The translations under genes were made by a program, and so were the position numbers. A model generated the notes under the pieces. It ran no database searches and was not told where the DNA came from. It was given only the letters and a program-made list of their open reading frames with translations. Positions 58,100-64,000 of a stretch of 64,000 nt of DNA are shown in pieces. The first letter of the stretch is position 1; the number at the start of each line of letters is the position of its first letter. Source of the stretch: Atopomonas sediminilitoris (GTDB lineage Bacteria > Pseudomonadota > Gammaproteobacteria > Pseudomonadales > Pseudomonadaceae); the NCBI RefSeq assembly GCF_022601735.1, contig NZ_JAKUMM010000008.1, forward strand, positions 205,013-269,012. The letters run 5' to 3'.

Positions 58100-59749
58100 A
58101 TGAAACGCACCGGCACCCGTTTTCGCGTACAAAAAGCACTCACTCATTACGACACCATCGTGATTGGCTCAGGCATTGGCGGGCTTTGTACGGCGGCGTT
58201 GCTGGCCAAAACGGGGCAGAAAGTCTGCGTGCTAGAGCAGCACTACACCGCCGGCGGGTACACCCATGTGTATGAGCGCGGCGGTTACGAGTGGGATGTT
58301 GGCGTGCATTACATTGGCGAAGTACACAAGCCATGGTCGGTGATTCGCCGCGTGTTTGACGTCATCACCGACGGCCAACTTGAATGGGCCGAGATGGACC
58401 AGCACTACGACCACATCGTGATTGGCGGCAAAGAGTTCCGCTACCTCGCCGGCCGCGATGCGTTTAAAGAAGAAATTAAACGCCACTTCCCCGAAGAAAG
58501 CGCCGCAATCGACCGCTATGTCGACCTGATCAGCGAAGTCAGCAGCAAAATCCCGCGCTTCTTCGCCGGCCAAGCGCTGCCACGTAGCCTCGGCACGCTG
58601 TACAACAAGCTGCGCCGTCGCCTGTTCCCTGCTTATTTTTTCCAAAGCACGCGCGAAGTACTCGAAGGGCTGACACAAAACCAAGAACTGATCGGCGTGC
58701 TCACCGCGCAATGGGGCGATTACGGCCTGCCGCCGGCGCAAGCCGCCTTCGTCATGCACGCCATGGTCGCCAAACACTACATCACCGGCGGCAACTACCC
58801 CGTCGGCGGCTCAGTACGCATCGCCGAAACCATCATTCCTGTGATCGAAGCGACGGGCGGCCATGTGTTTACCTATGCCGGCGTGGAGCAAGTGCTGGTC
58901 AAAGACAACACCGCCTACGGGGTCAAAATGGCCAAAGACGGCCACGTCATCACTGCCGACAAGATCGTCAGCTGTGCCGGCCTGTTACCGACCTACGACA
59001 AACTACTGCCCAAAACCGTCGCCGCACCGCTGGGCCTGCTCAAGCAAACCGAACAGGTCAAACCCTCGGCCTCGCACGTCTGCATCTACGCCGGCTTCAA
59101 TGGTGATAGCAAAACCCTGAAACTGCCGAAAACCAACTACTGGCTCTATCCGGAGTTCAATCACGACCTGTCGGTAAAACGCTTTATGGACTCACCGGGC
59201 ATGGACTTCCCGATGATCTACATCTCATTCCCGTCGGCCAAAGACCCAGACTGGAACCGCCGCTACCCCGATAAATCGACAGTCGAAATTGTCGCCCCAA
59301 GCTTTCCGCACTGGTTTGAACAGTGGAAAGGCAGCACCTGGAACAAGCGTGGTGAAGACTACGAGGCCTTCAAAGAAAAGATCAGCCAAGTACTGTTAGA
59401 AGCGCTGTACCAACACCAACCGCAACTGCGCGAAGCACTGGATTTTTACGAGCTATCCACGCCGCTTTCCACCGAATGGTTCCAGTGGAATCAAGTCGGC
59501 GAAATCTACGGCCTAGAGCACACCGTCAAGCGCTTTGAACAACACTGGATCCACCCGCAAACCGAGATCAAAAACTTCTACCTGACCGGCTCCGACGTCG
59601 TCACCGCCGGCGTTGGCGGCGCGTTAATGGGCGGCGTCCTATGCACCGCCCGCATGCTCGGCTGGAAAGCCTACAAAGTGAAACAAATGATCGCCGACGC
59701 CTACCAAACCGAACCATCAAGCACCGCACAAACCGCATCCAATGTGTGA
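58100..59749 (+). CDS. FAD-dependent phytoene-desaturase/retinol-saturase-like oxidoreductase
   Basis: 549 residues. The dinucleotide-binding motif GSGIGGLC is at 23-30, followed by VLEQHYTAGGYTHVYERGGYEWDVGVHY, where the GG doublet and the WDVG stretch match the carotenoid/retinoid oxidoreductase superfamily. The C-terminal FAD motif region FYLTGSDVVTAGVGGALMGGVL is present. It probably saturates or isomerises a polyunsaturated lipid or polyene; substrate is unknown. The gene is controlled from the PadR-divergent region. Confidence 0.85.
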   Translation: MKRTGTRFRVQKALTHYDTIVIGSGIGGLCTAALLAKTGQKVCVLEQHYTAGGYTHVYERGGYEWDVGVHYIGEVHKPWSVIRRVFDVITDGQLEWAEMDQHYDHIVIGGKEFRYLAGRDAFKEEIKRHFPEESAAIDRYVDLISEVSSKIPRFFAGQALPRSLGTLYNKLRRRLFPAYFFQSTREVLEGLTQNQELIGVLTAQWGDYGLPPAQAAFVMHAMVAKHYITGGNYPVGGSVRIAETIIPVIEATGGHVFTYAGVEQVLVKDNTAYGVKMAKDGHVITADKIVSCAGLLPTYDKLLPKTVAAPLGLLKQTEQVKPSASHVCIYAGFNGDSKTLKLPKTNYWLYPEFNHDLSVKRFMDSPGMDFPMIYISFPSAKDPDWNRRYPDKSTVEIVAPSFPHWFEQWKGSTWNKRGEDYEAFKEKISQVLLEALYQHQPQLREALDFYELSTPLSTEWFQWNQVGEIYGLEHTVKRFEQHWIHPQTEIKNFYLTGSDVVTAGVGGALMGGVLCTARMLGWKAYKVKQMIADAYQTEPSSTAQTASNV

Positions 59750-59751
59750 TT

Positions 59752-59819
59752 AACCGCAAGATGAACCTAAGCGCAGCGACCTAGTCCACCCTAGAGCGCT
59801 GCGCGAAGACTTTGCGGTT
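59752..59819. repeat. nested inverted-repeat structure downstream of the flavoprotein gene
   Basis: Outer arms AACCGCAA (59752) / TTGCGGTT (59812), inner arms GCGCAGCG (59771) / CGCTGCGC (59797), and a core CTAG...CTAG. It begins 3 bases after the stop codon and is followed by T-rich TTGGCTT. Possible complex terminator or REP-like unit. The remaining bases to 59887 show nothing else clear. Confidence 0.5.
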
Positions 59820-59887
59820 TTGGCTTAGCCAGCGGGCTTTGGGTTAAGCAAAAGCCTGCTCATGGCGCTTACTAAGGGCGGGCAAGA

Positions 59888-60458
59888 TCAGGTGCCAAGT
59901 GAAGACTGTATCTGTACATTTCCATTGAGTATGTATCGCAAGGACTCCACCCTCTCTTGGGTTCGTAGGTAAAGACAACGTTGCTGGTAGGTTGAACTCA
60001 TTTCTAAACAATCCGCATCACGATAACGAAGCCAAGCGCGCTGAGCTTGACGCAGCGATTCAGCGAGACTCTTTGGCGTGACTTCAAGCAGGTGCTGATA
60101 ATTTGCGTTTAATACCTCGTCGCTTTGGCTAAGCAAGTAACGCCAAGGGGAGCCTGCTAACTTAGGCTCGCGCGCTTGGTGAAGGTAGAGCAATGGCTGA
60201 TCATGACTGCTGCGAAGCCCCCATTGAGGGATATCCAGATGAAGCGTCAATGTGCCTTCATCAAGGGAGTCCAGTTCCGAGCGATAGCTCAGCCAAAGGT
60301 AGTTCCAGTTGTCGAGAGGGCGAGTAGGGACATTAACCTGACGAATTTCAAGGATGTTTCTACCATTTTCACTGAGTTCAATCTTCCAACAACTCCAGCC
60401 AAGCTGTTCCAGACCTGCCTCACACCCAAAGGGTGTTGGCGGCCTCCTTAGGTCACCC
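59888..60458 (-). pseudogene. LprI-like (DUF1311) protein, 5' end removed at the IS
   Basis: The last ~190 codons of a gene whose start is missing: the frame enters from the IS boundary near 60459 and carries no signal peptide. The C-terminal ~70 residues (LNANYQHLLEVTPKSLAESLRQAQRAWLRYRDADC ... YLRTQERVESLRYIL) are the DUF1311/LprI fold, known as a lysozyme inhibitor. The N-terminal part with GCEAGLEQLGWSCWKIEL is unassigned. A chimeric frame could start at an ATG at 60538 inside the element, but support for it is weak. In this island it may be an orphan immunity gene; that is inference. Confidence 0.7.
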
Positions 60459-60528
60459 GGTAATCCCCCCTGAAAAAAGCACTCGCCATAAGTAGAATTT
60501 TCTCCTAACCGGACCAAGGAAATTTTGC

Positions 60529-60795
60529 GTGAAGACATCCCGTTTTTCAGACAGCCAAATCATCGCCACTCTCAAACAGGGCGAGGCAGGCACGCCGGCA
60601 CCGGAGCTGTGTCGCGAGCATGGCATCAGTTCGGCGACCTTCTACAAATGGCGCGCCAAGTTCGGCGGCATGGATGCATCTTTGATGACCTGCCTGCGCG
60701 AGCTTGAGGAAGAGAACCGTCGCCTCAAAAAAATGTATGCCGAGGAGCGCCTCAAGGCTGAAATCATCCAGGAGGCCATGGCAAAAAAGTGGTGA
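60529..60795 (+). CDS. IS3-family transposase OrfA
   Basis: 88 residues. A helix-turn-helix (about 10-50: DSQIIATLKQGEAGTPAPELC ... ISSATFYKWRAKFGG) and a leucine-rich coiled coil (LEEENRRLKKMYAEERLKAEI). The last codons contain the slippery heptamer A AAA AAG (60783-60789), where a -1 shift would join it to orfB and make the OrfAB transposase. Confidence 0.92.
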   Translation: MKTSRFSDSQIIATLKQGEAGTPAPELCREHGISSATFYKWRAKFGGMDASLMTCLRELEEENRRLKKMYAEERLKAEIIQEAMAKKW

Positions 60796-61616
60796 AGCCA
60801 TCTCGGCGGCGGGAGATGGCGCAGCAAGTCGTTCAGGCTGGCCGAATCAGTATCAAGCTGGCGTGCCAAGCCTTTAGCGTGAGCATTACCTGCTACCGCT
60901 ACCAGCCGCTGTTATCTTCGGAAAACGCTGAGATTGCCGACCACCTGATCCGCCTTACCCACAACCAACGCAACTGGGGTTTTGGCTTGTGCTTCTTATA
61001 TCTACGCAACGTGAAAGGCTACCGCTGGAACCACAAGCGGGTGTACCGCATCTATCGTGAGCTGGAGCTGAACTTGCGGATCAAGCCGCGCAAACGCATC
61101 GTACGGGAAAAGCCCCAACCGCTGGCGGTGCCTGAAGCGATCAATCAATGTTGGTCGATGGACTTCATGCACGATCAGTTATCGGATGGCCGTAGTTTTC
61201 GGGTATTCAACCTGATCGATGACTTTAATCGTGAAGCATTGGCCATGGATATCGACTTGTCTCTGCCGGCAGAGCGTGTGATACGCGCCTTAGATCAGGT
61301 GATTGAATGGCGTGGCAAGCCGCGCGCAATCCGCAGCGATAATGGCCCTGAGTACATCAGCAGCAAGCTTGTGCTCTGGGCTGAAAAGCACGACATCCGC
61401 CTAGAGCATATTCAGCCCGGCAACCCGCAGCAAAACGCCTACGTCGAACGTTACAACCGAACGGTGCGCTACGACTGGCTAGGGCAATACTTATTTGAGT
61501 CGATAGCTGAGGTGCAAGACTACGGAACAAACTGGATCTGGACATACAATCACGAGCGCCCGAATATGGCCCTCGGAGGCATCACCCCCAAACAGAAACT
61601 GGCCTTAGCAGCCTAA
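60789..61616 (+). CDS. IS3-family transposase OrfB (DDE catalytic part)
   Basis: 275 residues in the -1 frame relative to orfA. The rve-type integrase core is complete, with Asp in SMDFMHD, Asp in RSDNGPEYIS and Glu in NAYVERYNRTVR, plus the upstream HTH_21 region (NWGFGLCFLYLRNVKGYRWNHKRVYRIY). It appears intact, so the element could still be active. It would be made mainly as an OrfAB fusion. Confidence 0.93.
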   Translation: MVKPSRRREMAQQVVQAGRISIKLACQAFSVSITCYRYQPLLSSENAEIADHLIRLTHNQRNWGFGLCFLYLRNVKGYRWNHKRVYRIYRELELNLRIKPRKRIVREKPQPLAVPEAINQCWSMDFMHDQLSDGRSFRVFNLIDDFNREALAMDIDLSLPAERVIRALDQVIEWRGKPRAIRSDNGPEYISSKLVLWAEKHDIRLEHIQPGNPQQNAYVERYNRTVRYDWLGQYLFESIAEVQDYGTNWIWTYNHERPNMALGGITPKQKLALAA

Positions 61617-61655
61617 CCTCTACTTCTGGCGAGCGTTAAATATGGGGGGATTACC

Positions 61656-61997
61656 CATATACAGGCTGTAGAGCGTGATAGCCGGCGGCGTAGCTGCACC
61701 GGGCTTATTCAGCGCTGGTGCTTGTAGGCGATGACGCACCAAGACAAAACCGGAGGAAAACGGCGCTCGCTTGAAGGTCGGCACATCCCTCGCGAACTCG
61801 CTGACGGGGTAACGCTCGTCAATGCGATAAGCCACCACCTCACCATCGGCCATGCAGCGCACGCTACTTTGATCGAAGGTGGCTTGGGTGCCGCTATCGA
61901 AATGAATACCCCCATGCCACAGGCCATTATTGCCCACGGGGTAAAACCCGCCCTTGGCTTTGGCCAGCGCGGCCATGGCGGCAAATGGATTAAGCAA
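61656..61997 (-). pseudogene. M23-like peptidoglycan hydrolase module, truncated by the IS
   Basis: About 110 codons. GLWHGGIHFD, VRCMADGEVVAYRID, SSGFVLVRHRL and ITLYSLYM follow the pattern of an M23-type (LytM) beta domain found in type VI secretion-linked effectors, where YSLYMH normally continues. Here the frame runs into the IS right after SLYMG. The start is also poor (a TTG at 61997 after a stop, or the ATG seven codons later), so both ends may be incomplete. The final zinc-site residues are missing, so I expect no activity. Confidence 0.65.
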
Positions 61998-62110
61998 CTT
62001 TTAACACGCGCCTACAGTCATTACCTTTCCAGAGAAAGGTGTAGCTTTTTTATTATGCGATACCAACCATAAACAAACCAATCAACTTTTCGCCCCTGCA
62101 TTAATATCAC

Positions 62111-62911
62111 TCAATTAAAAATTAACTGCGAAGACAAAATCCACCCTTCCACCTTAGAAACACCACCAGAATATTCAACCTTATAATAGAGCCCCTTAGG
62201 GGCCTGAAAGAAATCTAATAGCAAAACCTTATCACCACCCACCAGATAGCCTTTTCTTTCTTCAAAAAAACCATCAGACACTCTATTATTGAGCCTTGCC
62301 TTAGCCACCGAAACGACTGCAAACGCCTGCAACAGGCTAGATTTATAGATTATCTTTGGCGATCCACATGAACGCTCACCACAAACATTTTCCCTAGCGA
62401 GAAAATCATCTATATCCACTTTCTTCTTGCATAGGAAATAATCATTTCTACTAGCAGAATAGCAAAGAGTATCTTCGTGCCACCTAGCCATGTCTCGATA
62501 CGAGCTAATGATCTTACGCTGCCCAAAATCTGGATTCACAATCAATCCGACTTTCGACTCAACAAGCTCCCCCTTTAAGGGATCGTTCAAAAAAAGCGTG
62601 TAGCTCTCGTTTACATCACTCTTCCCATATGGAACTGCAAAGTCACACCCCCCCACCCCTGTAATATCGCCAACAATTAACTCACCACCCTCGGGAATAT
62701 CATCTAAATCCACAGAGAATTTACTAGCGCCAGCTTCCAGAACAAGGTACTGATCATCAACATACGCTTTCACTTTCGTTGTATCGCAACCTACAATAGC
62801 GGCATCCCTACTTAAATCCAAACCTTCATCCAAAGTTAAATATGCGACCTCCCCTCGCGCAGGCAGCGCCTGCAATAGCAACAAAAAACTCAACACCATA
62901 ACCGCTTTCAT
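62111..62911 (-). CDS. cysteine-rich exported protein, candidate immunity partner of the GH19 enzyme
   Basis: 266 residues. A signal peptide (1-20, ending ARG) leads to a beta-rich protein with about eight cysteines (VGCDTT, GGCDF, LCYSAS, FLCKKK, VCGERSCG), suggesting disulfides in the periplasm. The end, KVEGWILSSQLIFN, resembles the last strand of a bacterial SH3 domain. No catalytic motif is visible. Its ATG overlaps the stop of the GH19 gene (ATGA), so the two are made together, and both are AT-rich. A periplasmic protein coupled to a lytic enzyme is best read as its inhibitor, but this is inference. Confidence 0.7.
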   Translation of the reverse strand: MKAVMVLSFLLLLQALPARGEVAYLTLDEGLDLSRDAAIVGCDTTKVKAYVDDQYLVLEAGASKFSVDLDDIPEGGELIVGDITGVGGCDFAVPYGKSDVNESYTLFLNDPLKGELVESKVGLIVNPDFGQRKIISSYRDMARWHEDTLCYSASRNDYFLCKKKVDIDDFLARENVCGERSCGSPKIIYKSSLLQAFAVVSVAKARLNNRVSDGFFEERKGYLVGGDKVLLLDFFQAPKGLYYKVEYSGGVSKVEGWILSSQLIFN

Positions 62912-64000
62912 CTCACGTTCCCTTTAATCACTCGAAATAATTGCTGCCTTGCCTCAAGACCGCGACGCCCCCCATTGACAATTTTTGTTACTCTCCGCAC
63001 AACCTCATCATCTTTTTGTGCTTCAGAAAGCCCCGACTGAGAAGACAACTCCTGATAGTATCGATCAATTTTTTTATTTAAGCTTTCGCCTTTGAATACC
63101 GTCCAAAACCACAGAGAGGCACTTATCGCCAACTCCATATTTCTAGCCACAGCATCAGGATCACCCACACAATCAACCCCGCTATAGTCACTAAAAGCTT
63201 TATAAGCGCTCTTCCACGTTATTTGTATAAGACCTCGCCCCTTATATTTTGGACCATCGCCTACTACCGTGTTCCCTTCTGCCATGATTTGCCGGTGTCT
63301 TCTACACGCCCTGCTGTTCACACCATAAGCACTGCATACAGTAGCTGGATGGGTTGCCAAGTCGTAGTCCAATCCATCTGCGTACTCAACCATTGTATTA
63401 AAGTGATCACTTTCATGATAACACTGCGCCAAGAAATGAGCCTTGTGAAGACAAGAGGCAAAACCGTAAGACTTAAACGCAGAGTTAATTAGATCTACAA
63501 ATCTTCCTATAGAGCCATTAAACGCATCCCCATCCTTCGGCATATTATATGCAGAGAAAATACGCCTATCACCAAATACAGACTTAAACTTCTCTACGGA
63601 CAGCTCACAGTTACATGAGCTCTGCTGGTATTTCGCAATCAATGCAGTCGATTGCAAATGCCACGCCCTTCCACTCCCATTAAGCCCCACCTTTTCAGCC
63701 ACACCCTCCCACCAACACAGCTTCTGAATTCGCTTCTTCTCTTCCACCCACACAGCATTCGGGTCTACTGGGGTGTGCTCCATTAAGACGTCAAGCTCGT
63801 CCCATTTGGTTTGGTTCCAGAACCACTCGCTTTCGTGCCGGGTGATCAGTTGGCCGAGGGCTTGGGCTTGCCAAGGCTTGCTGTGTGCGGCGCGGATTTC
63901 GTCGCTGGTGAGGTGGCTGTCTTGGTTGGTGTCGATCACGTCGTAGAGGCGCTGTTTGACTGGGCCTTTGTCGCTTTGGTCGATCAGGGCTTGGTATTGG
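62908..64000 (-). CDS. GH19 chitinase/endolysin-type effector, C-terminal part (5' end outside window)
   Basis: The frame is open through the right edge; about 364 codons are visible. Near the edge is an EF-hand-like DTNQDSHLTSDEI and a conserved linker PWQAQALGQLITRHESEWFWNQTKWDELD, as in type VI-linked peptidoglycan hydrolases. The last ~230 residues are a GH19 lysozyme-like domain: HFLAQCYHESDHFNTMVEYADG holds the catalytic Glu, and YKGRGLIQITWKSAY and NGGRRGLEAR are family hallmarks. Sequence left of about 63770 is distinctly AT-rich while the N-terminal part is GC-rich, as expected when toxin tips are exchanged. It overlaps the next gene by ATGA. Confidence 0.82.
   Translation of the reverse strand, partial: QYQALIDQSDKGPVKQRLYDVIDTNQDSHLTSDEIRAAHSKPWQAQALGQLITRHESEWFWNQTKWDELDVLMEHTPVDPNAVWVEEKKRIQKLCWWEGVAEKVGLNGSGRAWHLQSTALIAKYQQSSCNCELSVEKFKSVFGDRRIFSAYNMPKDGDAFNGSIGRFVDLINSAFKSYGFASCLHKAHFLAQCYHESDHFNTMVEYADGLDYDLATHPATVCSAYGVNSRACRRHRQIMAEGNTVVGDGPKYKGRGLIQITWKSAYKAFSDYSGVDCVGDPDAVARNMELAISASLWFWTVFKGESLNKKIDRYYQELSSQSGLSEAQKDDEVVRRVTKIVNGGRRGLEARQQLFRVIKGNVR

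Larger units (their letters stand above)
60459..61655 (+). mobile_element. IS3-family insertion sequence
   Basis: About 1.2 kb, bounded by imperfect inverted repeats. The outermost 12 bases GGTAATCCCCCC are identical at both ends, and CTCGCCA(T/G)AAGTAGA matches again 20-35 bases in. It carries overlapping orfA and orfB. I see no matching 3-5 bp duplication at the two ends, so the flanks were probably rearranged after insertion. Confidence 0.88.

Noticed and set aside
60459..60538. Start of the LprI-like gene at the ATG at 60538
   Set aside because: This ATG lies inside the IS on the opposite strand; the real 5' end of the gene is lost, so I treat it as a remnant.

Overview
The window is a chromosomal segment of a gammaproteobacterium, most probably a member of or close relative of the Pseudomonadaceae. 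It has a class II (medium-chain-length) PHA operon phaC1-phaZ-phaC2-phaD with convergent phaF/phaI. The gltBD / damX-like / aroB / aroK / pilQPONM block is divergent from ponA, followed by a short-form malic enzyme, rpmE, a thermonuclease-like gene and priA. It also carries serA next to a D-2-hydroxyglutarate dehydrogenase gene, and an AraC regulator divergent from a HacB-type acylase. Base composition is moderately GC-rich, with a few AT-richer patches. I see no rRNA, tRNA or CRISPR.

Layout. (1) 1-3913: tail of an aryl-polyene-type cluster (DUF3261-like fragment, KS, hotdog dehydratase, FabG-type reductase, KS), all translationally coupled. (2) 3938-5820: four small exported proteins (two lipoproteins, an 'excinuclease'-type periplasmic protein, a cytochrome c). 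(3) 5816-12959, minus: hemE, gltD, gltB. (4) 13212-21296, minus: pilMNOPQ-aroK-aroB-damX-like. (5) 21478-30232: ponA, maeB, M48 lipoprotein protease, thermonuclease, rpmE, priA. (6) 30371-35981: the SAM cycle, with an ArsR-methyltransferase fusion regulator, metK, ahcY, metF, then an AT-richer orphan glycosyltransferase-like gene. (7) 36057-44604: rhlE, a DUF971 gene, the PHA locus. (8) 44760-48242: FAH-family protein, D-2-hydroxyglutarate dehydrogenase and divergent serA. (9) 48449-57287: small exported proteins, RDD protein, DUF523, 2OG-Fe(II) oxygenase, hydrolase, AraC regulator and HacB-like acylase. (10) 57369-59749: PadR regulator divergent from a phytoene-desaturase-like flavoprotein, with two perfect 16-bp palindromes between them. 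(11) 59888-64000: an accessory island read on the minus strand. It holds a GH19 lytic enzyme running off the window, an overlapping exported partner gene, an M23-like remnant, an IS3-family element and an LprI-like remnant.

How they work together. KS, dehydratase, reductase and KS form an iterative polyene-building set. gltBD make glutamate. metK, ahcY and metF turn over SAM/SAH under a probable SAH/SAM-sensing repressor. SerA makes D-2-hydroxyglutarate as a by-product that the neighbouring flavoprotein reoxidises. The PHA genes make, coat and degrade storage granules.

The most interesting part is the right end. An AT-rich GH19 lytic domain is joined to a GC-richer N-terminal region and overlaps by ATGA with a cysteine-rich exported protein. 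Downstream lie a truncated M23-like module and a truncated lysozyme-inhibitor-like gene, separated by an IS without visible target duplication. I read this as a polymorphic peptidoglycan-hydrolase effector/immunity array remodelled by the IS; that reading is inference.
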